A stretch of 63,570 bases of DNA from Chitinophagales bacterium (GTDB taxonomy: Bacteria > Bacteroidota > Bacteroidia > Chitinophagales > Chitinophagaceae). The translations under genes and the position numbers were made by a program. Within the stretch, counting starts at the first letter, position 1. The number at the start of each line of letters is the position of its first letter. A model generated the notes under the pieces. That model saw only the letters and a program-made list of their open reading frames with translations. It had not been told where the DNA came from and ran no database searches. This document shows positions 17,758 to 25,081 of the stretch, in pieces. Location: positions 1 to 63,570 of the forward strand of contig JAATFV010000146.1 in assembly GCA_015655015.1 (NCBI GenBank), read 5' to 3'.

Positions 17758-19290
17758 TTATTTAATTTTCTGGAATAACCGGCTCCAGCGTACTCCTTTA
17801 TTCCAGCTCATCCAGATCAGCCAGGCCTCTCCTACCACATGGTCTTCCGGGACAAAACCCCAGTATCTCGAATCCTGTGATCCATGACGATTGTCCCCCA
17901 TCATCCAGTAATAATTCATCTTAAAAGTATATTGGGTAGCTTCCTGGTCGTTCAGGAAGAACTTACCGTCCTTCATTTCCAGCTTATTTCCCTCATAGAC
18001 ACGGATAGCCCTTTCATATACGGAATAATTCTGTCGGGTAAGGGTGAGCGTGGATCCGCTCTTAGGCAGCCAGATCGGGCCATAATTATCCCGACTCCAG
18101 TTGTGAAGGCTATCATAAGGATAGACTCCCAGGGAGCTGTCGATCTGCGGAATAATGCTTTTAGCCAGACCATTCTTCAACATTTTTTCGTGGGCCCTCC
18201 AGGTGAGCAGCATAATATATTGATTGGGATTGCTGGTCGTACGGACATCATCGCCATTGGTCATATCCAGGTTGTATTCCTCTCTCATCACCGTCTCGTC
18301 CAATGGCTGCCCCTTCGTTTCTACCGTGTAGTAAGTCTGGGATTCGGGAGGGAAAGTCTGAGCTTTTCCATCAATATACAGTACCTGGTCTTTGATCTGC
18401 AAGGTATCTCCGGCAATAGCGACGCAGCGCTTGATATAGTTCTCCTGTTTGTCTACAGGGCGAATGACCAACGGATATTGATCAGGATTGCTCAGGATGA
18501 TCTGACGGCCGGAATCAAAATTACCCTGCCCTAATTCGCGGGCAACGTCATAATAAGGTCTCTGCGACTGATAATCGGGTAAATTGATCACCGTATCACC
18601 CGCAGGGAAATTGAATACCACCACATCTCCCCTCCTTACCGGGCTGGGAAACCAGCGGGTATAAGGAATTTTGATCCATTCCACGTAAGAATTCCCATTC
18701 GTGATGGGCATGGTATTGTGAACAAAGGGGATCGATAAGGGCGTATTGGGAATACGGGGGCCATAGCTGAACTTACTTACGAAAAGGAAATCATTGATCA
18801 GCAAGGTCTTTTCCATCGATCCCGTTGGGATCGTATAGGCTTCAAAAACAAATGTACGGATCAGGGTAGCCGCTACGATAGCAAAGACACCCGCATCGAT
18901 CCATTCCCGGACGGTACCTTTTTTATGTTTTTTAACAGGTCCGCTTCCGGTAAATTTTTCTTTCGGGCTGAATCCGAGATAGGGAAAATAAAGTACGGGC
19001 AGGAGAGCGGCCAGGGCATGTTCATGCAGTTTGAATTTTCCGAAAGCCTTGACAAATTCTACAAAGATGCCCATGGAGATGAACCAGCCGACAACAGGGA
19101 TCAGCTGCCAGAATACCCAATGTTTGGGACGTTCGGCCAGCTCCAGCATGACCCAGGTATTGTAAAACGGAACAAACGCTTTCCAGCCGGGCGCTCCGGC
19201 CTTTTCGAACATTTTATACAAACCGACCGATGGTAATAAGAGGATAAATAGTTGAATAAGCACTAAAACCAGCAACTGATGAGTCGACAT
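17758..19290 (-). CDS. lepB: Signal peptidase I with N-terminal multi-helix membrane extension
   Basis: A 510-residue leader peptidase that removes signal peptides at the outer face of the inner membrane. The catalytic Ser158 sits in PTGSMEKTL and the general base Lys287 in IKRCVAIAGD. Box E GDNRHGSQDSRYWG is near the C-terminus. Unlike the Escherichia coli enzyme, the first 110 residues form several hydrophobic helices separated by GAPGWKAFVPFYNTWVMLE, a motif pattern found in small DUF5684-like membrane proteins, followed by the usual anchor helix at about 130-150. There is also a long insertion between the catalytic boxes. Such extended forms occur in Bacteroidota. A good promoter lies directly upstream. 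Confidence 0.95.
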   Translation of the reverse strand: MSTHQLLVLVLIQLFILLLPSVGLYKMFEKAGAPGWKAFVPFYNTWVMLELAERPKHWVFWQLIPVVGWFISMGIFVEFVKAFGKFKLHEHALAALLPVLYFPYLGFSPKEKFTGSGPVKKHKKGTVREWIDAGVFAIVAATLIRTFVFEAYTIPTGSMEKTLLINDFLFVSKFSYGPRIPNTPLSIPFVHNTMPITNGNSYVEWIKIPYTRWFPSPVRRGDVVVFNFPAGDTVINLPDYQSQRPYYDVARELGQGNFDSGRQIILSNPDQYPLVIRPVDKQENYIKRCVAIAGDTLQIKDQVLYIDGKAQTFPPESQTYYTVETKGQPLDETVMREEYNLDMTNGDDVRTTSNPNQYIMLLTWRAHEKMLKNGLAKSIIPQIDSSLGVYPYDSLHNWSRDNYGPIWLPKSGSTLTLTRQNYSVYERAIRVYEGNKLEMKDGKFFLNDQEATQYTFKMNYYWMMGDNRHGSQDSRYWGFVPEDHVVGEAWLIWMSWNKGVRWSRLFQKIK

Positions 19291-19315
19291 TCCTGTAGTT
19301 TTTTATGATTCCGGG

Positions 19316-19345
19316 CAAATTTAGGGTAATAATCCCGCCCCCAAA
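19316..19345 (-). promoter_or_regulatory. Bacteroidota-type promoter of lepB
   Basis: On the minus strand a -33 TTTG (19345-19342) and a perfect -7 TAAATTTG (19323-19316) are separated by 18 bases. The -7 box ends 25 bases before the lepB ATG. Confidence 0.7.
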
Positions 19346-19390
19346 ACATTATTGGTCGCCGGAAAGCCTAAAATATTACAAAAAAAGGAG

Positions 19391-20029
19391 TTAGTTTATG
19401 AGGGTTCCGATGATCCCGCTTACCTCTTTTGCCCGGTTCATGATCATAAAATGGCCGGCTCCGGGAATGATATGGGTCGCATGAATATTTTTTAATGGGA
19501 AAGTACGATCGTTGCTCCCATGTAAATGATACAGGAAAGAGGGCCGCCACTCGTTCCGCCAGTTAACGACCTGTCCGATCGCCCAGCGCAGATAGACAGG
19601 ATCCGCTGTTTTCATGAATGCTCTCACCAGCAGTCTTTCCTCCTCCGTTTCTGTTCCCAGGAAATCATCTTCGAGGCGGGCCAGGCGCGGAGGATGACGG
19701 GGCAGCAGCTTATTGAGGCCCAACCTTCCCGATAATTTCATCCATCCTGGTAATTCCTTATGGGACTTGACGCTGGAGACGATGATCACTTTCGCTCCGG
19801 AGTATAATTTCGCCATTTCAAGGGCCATCATTCCCCCAAAGGAAACACCGAGGAAAATGGGTCGATCGGTATGGACCTGACCGGCCATCCTGCCGGCATA
19901 ATCCCCGATAGGCTCCCCTTTCTGAGGTTGGATCCATTGCAGGGGAATGAGTTCCGCGCCCGGGATCGCCAGCCTGGAAAAGATCCTTTCGTCGGCCCCC
20001 AGGCCGCTTATGCAATGAAGTTGGGGCAT
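19391..20029 (-). CDS. Small alpha/beta-hydrolase
   Basis: A 212-residue alpha/beta-hydrolase-fold protein. The predicted triad is Ser63 in the nucleophile elbow GVSFGG, Asp174 in HGSNDRTFP and His193 in GAGHFM. The N-terminal SGLGADERIF resembles a compact hydrolase group common in Bacteroidota. I use the internal ATG at 20029 (MPQLHCISGLG); the frame extends 10 codons further to 20059, but those residues look unrelated to the fold. The protein lacks a large cap domain and a signal sequence, so it is cytosolic. The substrate is unknown. It lies alone between lepB and the sigma-54-type regulator, all on the minus strand. Confidence 0.85.
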   Translation of the reverse strand: MPQLHCISGLGADERIFSRLAIPGAELIPLQWIQPQKGEPIGDYAGRMAGQVHTDRPIFLGVSFGGMMALEMAKLYSGAKVIIVSSVKSHKELPGWMKLSGRLGLNKLLPRHPPRLARLEDDFLGTETEEERLLVRAFMKTADPVYLRWAIGQVVNWRNEWRPSFLYHLHGSNDRTFPLKNIHATHIIPGAGHFMIMNRAKEVSGIIGTLIN

Positions 20030-20141
20030 GGGAAATGATGGGTTTGGAATAAGGGCCAATTGTTCGAACCTGCGCCGAAAAATACCGTGTGACCACTACC
20101 GGAAAAGACAGAATCTACTACCGGAAAAGACGGTGCGGCTA

Positions 20142-21305
20142 CTATTTTTTCGGCAGTACATAACTCTCCACATCGTCCTTATTGATCGTCTTACCGGAAA
20201 GGATTATCAGCCGTTCGACAACATTGCGCAGTTCACGGATATTACCCGTCCAGTTATGTAGCTGTAATGCTTTAATAGCATCTTCTTCGATGGCTTTTTT
20301 GGCAATGCCGTAATCGGCGCAGATATCTATGAGAAATTTGTCTACCAGCAAGGGAATATCATCATTCCTCTCGTTAAGGGAAGGAACATGGATAATAATC
20401 ACACTAAGACGGTGGTAAAGATCCAGACGGAAAGCCCGTTCATCTACCTCTTTCAGAAGATCTTTATTGGTAGCAGCTATTACCCGGACGTCCACACTGA
20501 TGTCTTTATCGCCCCCAACCCGGGTGATCTTTCCTTCCTGCAGGGCGCGGAGCACTTTGGCCTGTGCAGTAAGGCTCATATCGCCAATTTCGTCCAGGAA
20601 CAGGGTCCCCCCATTGGCCTGCTCAAACTTGCCGATACGTTGTTTGACGGCTGAAGTGAAAGAGCCTTTCTCATGCCCGAAAAGTTCGCTCTCGATCAGC
20701 TCACTGGGTATGGCGGCGCAATTGACTTCCACCAGGGCGCCGCTGGCCCGGTTGCTCTTTTCATGCACCCAGCGCGCTACCAGCTCTTTCCCAACTCCAT
20801 TTTCCCCGGTGACCAGGATACGGGCTTCGGTAGGGGCCACTTTTTCGATGGTCTCTTTGATCTTTTGTATGGGCGTAGATGAGCCCACTATTTCCTGCAC
20901 TTTACTGACCTTACGCTTCAGCACTTTCGTTTCGGCCACCAGGGTGGTCTTATCCATCGCATTACGGATGGTAATCAGAAGTCTGTTCAGATCAGGAGGT
21001 TTGGAAATATAATCATAGGCCCCCTTTTTAACTGCTTCAACAGCTGTTTCGATCGTTCCATGACCGGATATCATGATAATGGGAACATCCGGATTGAGCT
21101 CTTTCGCCTTTTCCAGGAATTCAATCCCATCGATCTTCGGCATTTTAATATCACAGAGGATAACATCATATTCCTTTTCCTTCACCTTTTTCAAGCCCTC
21201 TTCCCCATCACCAGCTTCGTCTATTTTATAACCTTCATAGGACAGAATCTCACTTAAGGTCTTACGGATCGCTTTTTCATCATCTATGATCAGAATGTTC
21301 GACAT
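20142..21305 (-). CDS. Sigma-54-type response regulator lacking the DNA-binding domain
   Basis: A 387-residue NtrC-like protein. The receiver domain has phosphoacceptor Asp52 (CDIKMP) and Lys102 in YISKPP. The AAA+ domain has Walker A GENGVGKE at 168-175, Walker B near 234-240 (GTLFLDEIG) and the arginine region RLDLYHRL. Two features are unusual. The loop that contacts sigma-54, normally GAFTGA, reads GSFTSA at 214-219. The protein ends at ESYVLPKK, directly after the AAA+ helical subdomain, with no Fis-type helix-turn-helix. So it may act from solution, pair with another DNA-binder, or have lost sigma-54 activation. ATG 21305 is preferred over TTG 21317 (MLKLMSNIL). No partner kinase is adjacent. 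Confidence 0.9.
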   Translation of the reverse strand: MSNILIIDDEKAIRKTLSEILSYEGYKIDEAGDGEEGLKKVKEKEYDVILCDIKMPKIDGIEFLEKAKELNPDVPIIMISGHGTIETAVEAVKKGAYDYISKPPDLNRLLITIRNAMDKTTLVAETKVLKRKVSKVQEIVGSSTPIQKIKETIEKVAPTEARILVTGENGVGKELVARWVHEKSNRASGALVEVNCAAIPSELIESELFGHEKGSFTSAVKQRIGKFEQANGGTLFLDEIGDMSLTAQAKVLRALQEGKITRVGGDKDISVDVRVIAATNKDLLKEVDERAFRLDLYHRLSVIIIHVPSLNERNDDIPLLVDKFLIDICADYGIAKKAIEEDAIKALQLHNWTGNIRELRNVVERLIILSGKTINKDDVESYVLPKK

Positions 21306-21367
21306 GAGCTTTAACAATCTTTTTTATGGAATAATGGCGGATAGGCTTCCTACCGCTGTATAAACTT

Positions 21368-21375
21368 CAAATTTA
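21368..21375 (-). promoter_or_regulatory. -7 element upstream of the sigma-54-type regulator
   Basis: A perfect minus-strand TAAATTTG, about 60 bases before ATG 21305. No TTTG box is visible at the usual 18-21 base distance, so only half of the promoter is supported. Confidence 0.4.
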
Positions 21376-21763
21376 ACGATATGCAGCGTAACCTTGGCTT
21401 ACTACTCCGTAAAGGAAGTATAATAATTTTCTTTTTTGGCTGTTCCTGCTGCCGGCAGGCTGGCCCCCGGCGGCGCCTCCCGTATTCCGGCGAAAGGTTC
21501 TTTCGGTGAGGATCGCCATTGTTTCTCAGCCTGCCTGGAGACGTTGTTCTCCTATTGCGGAACACTATCGCTGGAAAAGCAATTGATCCCACGTAACACG
21601 TATGATGAAATTTTTAACTAATTAAGTTTAAATCATTTAATTTATACTTAATTAGTTGATTAATAATTGTTTTATACTATTTACATCTGTTTAAATTTTA
21701 TATATCCCTTGCATTATCGGGAATATATGGTAAGGGTTCGTATTTATCCTACGTAAAAAAACC

Positions 21764-21794
21764 TTGTCCGAAAAGAAGCTTTTTAGTACCTTAG
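21764..21794 (+). promoter_or_regulatory. Bacteroidota-type promoter of the 45-residue membrane protein
   Basis: TTG at 21764-21766 and TACCTTAG at 21787-21794 are spaced by 20 bases, close to the TTTG-N19/20-TAnnTTTG consensus. The ATG follows 52 bases after the -7 box. Confidence 0.5.
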
Positions 21795-21846
21795 CTATAT
21801 CCAAATCGATGTAAAAACATTTTTTAATCCACTAAAATAATTCCCT

Positions 21847-21984
21847 ATGAAGCAGGAACTTGAACTTCAGGCCCTCCCTACCGGTAAAGTACTTTTCAAA
21901 TTGACTATTCTTGGAGGTTTATTATTAGGCTGTGTATATGGCTTTATCGTGCTGTTCAATTCAGCGCTGGAAGCTATTAAATAG
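21847..21984 (+). CDS. Small single-pass membrane protein, 45 residues
   Basis: A short gene that size cut-offs would miss. ATG 21847 to TAG 21984 encodes a 45-residue protein: a polar start (MKQELELQALPTGK), a hydrophobic helix at about residues 19-37 with a GGLLLGC segment, and a short tail ending SALEAIK. It has an upstream promoter-like pair of boxes and a strong terminator 22 bases past its stop, so it forms a complete monocistronic unit. I do not recognise a family. It could be a membrane-stress or complex-assembly small protein; no function is assigned. Confidence 0.65.
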   Translation: MKQELELQALPTGKVLFKLTILGGLLLGCVYGFIVLFNSALEAIK

Positions 21985-22006
21985 GTCATTCTCCTATTAT
22001 CAGCTC

Positions 22007-22041
22007 AAATCCCGGGATCTTTACAGATACCGGGATTTTTT
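22007..22041 (+). terminator. Rho-independent terminator of the 45-residue protein gene
   Basis: A 9-bp stem AAATCCCGG/CCGGGATTT with an inner ATCT/AGAT pairing is followed by a run of T on the plus strand (22036-22041). Confidence 0.85.
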
Positions 22042-22173
22042 ATGCCCGGGCAGCAGGAGTCAGATTCGGAAGATCTTCCCGGTAAGCAGGATCCGGATCT
22101 GAAAGTTCTACCCGGAGAAGCTGGAGTCGGGGGCCGGGATCTTCCCGCCGAAAAACAGGGAACTGTTTCCGGA

Positions 22174-22208
22174 AAATAAAAAATCCTGTTCCGGGGACAG
22201 AACAGGAT
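22174..22208 (-). terminator. Rho-independent terminator of pdhB
   Basis: On the minus strand a 9-bp perfect stem ATCCTGTTC/GAACAGGAT (22208-22183) with an 8-base loop is followed by TTTTTATTTT. It begins 24 bases past the pdhB stop. Confidence 0.85.
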
Positions 22209-22231
22209 GAAATTATAGTGCGGGCTCTGCC

Positions 22232-23218
22232 CTATTTATTCATGTACATTACTTCCTTCACCAGCTTCACCGTCCGGGAAATGTCCGGAATGCCTAATGC
22301 CGCCAGATTCGGGGCATAATGCAGCGGCGCATCGGCAGAAGTGATCCGGCGTATCGGAGCATCCAGGTAATCAAACCCTTCTTTTTGAATACGGTAAGTG
22401 ATCTCAGAGGAAACGGAGGCAAAAGGCCATTGCTCTTCTACGATCACCAGCCGGTTGGTCTTTTTCACGCTCTCCAGGATCGTCATCCAGTCCAGGGGAC
22501 GAATCGTGCGAAGATCGATCACTTCTGCACTAACGCCTTCCTTTTCCAATTCTGCCGCAGCGCCCAGGGCCACTTTCATCATCTTATTGTAAGAAACGAT
22601 CGTGACGTCTTTTCCCTGTTTCTTCACGTCGGCCTTCCCTAATTCAATATAATATTCTTCTTCGGGAATTTCTGATTTATCCCCATAGGTAGTCTCTCCC
22701 TCCATGAAGATCACGGGATCTTCTTCATACCGTATCGCCTGTTTAAGCAAGCCCTTGGCATCATATCCGTTGCTGGGGGAGACAACTTTAATACCGGGTA
22801 TATTGGCATAATAACTTTCGAAAGCAGTAGAGTGCTGGGCTCCTAACTGTCCGGCAGACCCGTTGGGTCCGCGAAAAACGATGGGACAGCTTAACTGTCC
22901 GCCGCTCATGGCCAGCATTTTAGAAGCCGTATTTAAGATCTGGTCCAGGGCCAGCACCGCGAAATTGAAAGTCATAAATTCCACAATGGGTCGAAGACCA
23001 TGCTGAGCAGCTCCTACCCCTACGGCAGCAAATCCCAGTTCAGAGATCGGCGTGTCGATCACACGTTTGGGACCAAATTCATCCAGCATTCCCTGGCTAA
23101 CTTTATAAGCGCCATTGTATTCGGCCACCTCTTCTCCCATTAAAAAAACACGATCATCGCGACGCATTTCCTCATTCATGGCTTCGCGCAAAGCCTCCCG
23201 AAAAGCAATTTGTCTCAT
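22232..23218 (-). CDS. pdhB: Pyruvate dehydrogenase E1 component, beta subunit
   Basis: A 328-residue transketolase-like subunit that, with the alpha subunit, decarboxylates pyruvate and acylates the E2 lipoyl group. Family blocks are clear: REALREAMNEEMRRD at the start, the thiamine-diphosphate-site GEEVAEYNGAYKVSQG, TPISELGFAAVGVGAA, VEFMTFNFA, and a C-terminal transketolase domain with RTIRPLDW and IVEEQWPF. The length matches the family. The alpha subunit is not adjacent, which is common in Bacteroidota where the E1 genes are dispersed. It has its own near-perfect promoter and terminator, so it is a single-gene transcript. Confidence 0.95.
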   Translation of the reverse strand: MRQIAFREALREAMNEEMRRDDRVFLMGEEVAEYNGAYKVSQGMLDEFGPKRVIDTPISELGFAAVGVGAAQHGLRPIVEFMTFNFAVLALDQILNTASKMLAMSGGQLSCPIVFRGPNGSAGQLGAQHSTAFESYYANIPGIKVVSPSNGYDAKGLLKQAIRYEEDPVIFMEGETTYGDKSEIPEEEYYIELGKADVKKQGKDVTIVSYNKMMKVALGAAAELEKEGVSAEVIDLRTIRPLDWMTILESVKKTNRLVIVEEQWPFASVSSEITYRIQKEGFDYLDAPIRRITSADAPLHYAPNLAALGIPDISRTVKLVKEVMYMNK

Positions 23219-23240
23219 TCTTAATTATTTGTTCGAGTCG

Positions 23241-23272
23241 CAAATTTATTGGTTGTCAGGGACATTATCAAA
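23241..23272 (-). promoter_or_regulatory. Bacteroidota-type promoter of pdhB
   Basis: The best promoter match in the window. On the minus strand TTTG (23272-23269) and TAAATTTG (23248-23241) are separated by 20 bases. The -7 box ends 22 bases before the ATG. Confidence 0.8.
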
Positions 23273-23294
23273 TCGCATTCATCGCCCTTTTACT

Positions 23295-23567
23295 TTAGAT
23301 ATATTTTACATGTGTATCCCGGAAATACAGGTATTTTAGTGGTTTGAGCAGGGTTGCGGCCACCGGGCGCATTATACAGGTCATTTGTATCGTGTACAGC
23401 CACCCCTTGATATTCGTCTCATCCGAATATTGGGACCGGTGGGCCAAAGCCCGGCAGAGAGTCTCCTGAAGCAGGTCTTTTGCACTTTCACTATCATGCG
23501 TAAAGACGGCGGCATAGGGTTTGAGGTATTCGATATTACTTATCAGAAGTTGGTTAAATTCGGCCAT
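23295..23567 (-). pseudogene. Truncated ECF sigma factor (region 2 only)
   Basis: From ATG 23567 the 90-residue product begins MAEFNQLLISNIEYLKPYA and continues through DLLQETLCRALAHRSQY and NIKGWLYTI, an excellent match to the N-terminus and region 2 of Bacteroidota ECF sigma factors. Normally a MRNIFINNYRR-like block and region 4 follow. Here the reading changes to unrelated residues after GWLYTI and stops about 30 codons later. The other frames do not restore region 4 before pdhB, so this looks like a deletion remnant rather than a simple frameshift. A region-2-only protein could still bind core polymerase, but decay is the simpler view. The frame can extend upstream to 23633 without gaining family sequence. 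Confidence 0.75.
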
Positions 23568-23654
23568 GGCGATGGTTATTTGATTAATTGCTAATAATGA
23601 ATCAAAATTATATCCATGCCGGATCGCAATCAATAGACATAACAGGGAAAATGA

Positions 23655-24134
23655 TTGTATAAATTATCCTCTCACATACAAGCTACCATCGAACATCTGC
23701 ATAAAATAATCGTCAATTACTCCGGCAGGCTGATCGCTATTCCGGAAGAAGTCTATAATCTCAAGCCCGGGCCGGGTAAATGGAGTAAAAAAGAGATCCT
23801 GGGACACCTGGTCGATTCCGCCCAGAATAATATACGACGATTTGTCGTGGCCCAGTATGAAGATATTCCCCGGATCGTTTATAATCAGGATAAGTGGGTA
23901 GCTATTGCAGACTACCAGCACTACCCTACCGATGACCTGGTAAGCTTATGGATCCTTCTGAACCGGCATATCTGCCTGGTGCTGAAGAATACCTCCCGGG
24001 AAGCAGCACAACGCAGATGCGACAATTCCGATACGGAAAAACAAACGATCGAATGGCTGGCGGCAGATTATTGCAACCATCTGCTTCATCACCTGCATCA
24101 GATACTGGAAATGGATCCGATCGCTTATCCATAA
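23655..24134 (+). CDS. DinB-like (DinB_2) putative metal-dependent protein
   Basis: A 159-residue four-helix-bundle protein of the DinB/YfiT superfamily. The first metal-ligand region KWSKKEILGHLVDSAQNN is at about 42-59 and the C-terminal histidine pair region YCNHLLHHLHQIL at about 139-151. Members include thiol-dependent transferases and damage-induced proteins; the reaction of this one is unknown. The start is TTG 23655, which directly follows an in-frame stop, and no in-frame ATG occurs in the N-terminal half. An overlapping ATG at 23651 leads to an immediate stop. It is divergent from the sigma remnant. Confidence 0.82.
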   Translation: MYKLSSHIQATIEHLHKIIVNYSGRLIAIPEEVYNLKPGPGKWSKKEILGHLVDSAQNNIRRFVVAQYEDIPRIVYNQDKWVAIADYQHYPTDDLVSLWILLNRHICLVLKNTSREAAQRRCDNSDTEKQTIEWLAADYCNHLLHHLHQILEMDPIAYP

Positions 24135-24204
24135 AGGCCTGGGACATTTCGAAGACATGAAATTCAGGAGGGTCGTGAAAGTATCCAGGACCGGCTTGTA
24201 ATAG

Positions 24205-24332
24205 TAAGCCTGGAGGCTTATATTCGTAAATATAAGCCTGGAGATTTACATTACTAAATATAAGCCTGGAGACTTATTTTTGGACATATAAGCCTGGAGG
24301 CTTACATTCGTAGAAATAAGCCTGGAGACTTA
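24205..24332 (+). repeat. Five 28-bp tandem units with hairpin-forming TAAGCCTGGAGRCTTA
   Basis: Copies begin at 24205, 24233, 24261, 24289 and 24317, an exact 28-base period. Each has a 16-base core TAAGCCTGGAGRCTTA (R is G, A, A, G, A; copy 2 ends ATTTA) plus a 12-base half-conserved linker such as TATTCGTAAATA. TAAGCC/GGCTTA gives a 6-bp stem with loop TGGA in the G copies, and one mismatch in the A copies. The period is not a multiple of three, so it is non-coding. The array ends 55 bases before the SatD gene. It may be an operator array or a transcribed hairpin string. Confidence 0.9.
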
Positions 24333-24387
24333 CAATGCCGAGAAAGATCTTTTATATTCTCCCGGCCCTTACACCAAAAATATATTC

Positions 24388-25080
24388 ATGGAACAGCACG
24401 CTATTATTACTGGAGATATCGTTGCATCGAGGAGGATAGCTCCGCTTCAAAAGGAGATGCTTTATTCCGATATTGATGAGTTCCTGCGTTCCCTTAAAAA
24501 AAAATGGCTGCTGGACTATGAAACATATAGAGGGGATAGCATTCAGTGCGAAGCCAGGTCCCCGGAGTTATCGCTTAGGGTTGCCCTGATCATAAAATCC
24601 TATGTAATGGCATATACTCCGGAAGAAATAAAGAAAAAAATATTGCGGTCACAAAAAAAAGATGCGGTGCCAAAAGGGTATTTTAACGTAGCTTTTGATA
24701 TCAGGCTGGCCATTGGGATAGGAGCCGTGGATTTTATAAAAAGGAAACTAAGCAGTTCCGATGGGCCAGCTTTTCAACTATCCGGGGAGGCGCTGGATAA
24801 TCTGAAAAAAGATGATAACCGGCGCTTGGTGTTTAAGACCGCCAATGAGCCCCTGAATGCCGATATCGAACCTGTTATCTATCTTTTGGATGCCTTGACA
24901 CAAAAATGGACGCAGAATCAGGCTATCCTGGTGCTGAACAAGTTACAGAACAAAAAGGATGAAGAAATAGCAAAATTATTTAAGATAAGCCTTTCGGCTG
25001 TTTACCAAAGAAAAAAGACGGCTCAATGGACGGCTATCGAAAAAGCAGTAACATATTTCGAAATAAAATTGAAGAAATAA
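24388..25080 (+). CDS. SatD-family protein: cyclase-like N-terminus plus helix-turn-helix
   Basis: A 230-residue soluble protein recognised by its start IITGDIVASRRI as the SatD family. The known name comes from an acid-tolerance locus of Streptococcus; biochemical function is not established to my knowledge. Reading the motifs in order, ITGDIVASR (7-15), YRGDSIQ (47-53), RLAIGIGAVDF (106-116) and AFQLSGEALDNL (128-139) parallel the blocks of class III nucleotide cyclases (two metal aspartates, then RIGIHTG-like and GDAVN-like segments). Residues about 176-212 form a helix-turn-helix of sigma region 4 type (KKDEEIAKLFKISLSAVYQ). The membrane-protein gene follows after one base. The gene looks more A-rich than its neighbours. 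Confidence 0.75.
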   Translation: MEQHAIITGDIVASRRIAPLQKEMLYSDIDEFLRSLKKKWLLDYETYRGDSIQCEARSPELSLRVALIIKSYVMAYTPEEIKKKILRSQKKDAVPKGYFNVAFDIRLAIGIGAVDFIKRKLSSSDGPAFQLSGEALDNLKKDDNRRLVFKTANEPLNADIEPVIYLLDALTQKWTQNQAILVLNKLQNKKDEEIAKLFKISLSAVYQRKKTAQWTAIEKAVTYFEIKLKK

Positions 25081-25081
25081 T

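Larger units (their letters stand above)
21306..21846. other. 540-base intergenic region between divergent genes
   Basis: No coding sequence is supported here. The half near the regulator is GC-rich around 21446-21480, with a CTGCCGGCAG palindrome at 21448-21457. The half near the small membrane protein gene (21600-21846) is strongly AT-rich. It holds a -7 element for the regulator on the minus strand and a full promoter for the small gene on the plus strand. Short frames at 21350-21621 show no family resemblance. Confidence 0.5.

Noticed and set aside
21350..21621. Short overlapping frames in the intergenic region upstream of the sigma-54-type regulator
   Set aside because: No start context, no family resemblance, and the frames cross a promoter element.
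23651..23668. ATG at 23651 as start of the DinB-like gene
   Set aside because: Its frame stops after three codons; only TTG 23655 opens the DinB frame.
24205..24332. Possible CRISPR array
   Set aside because: The 16-base core and 12-base linkers are too short, the linkers are similar to each other, and no cas gene is in the window.
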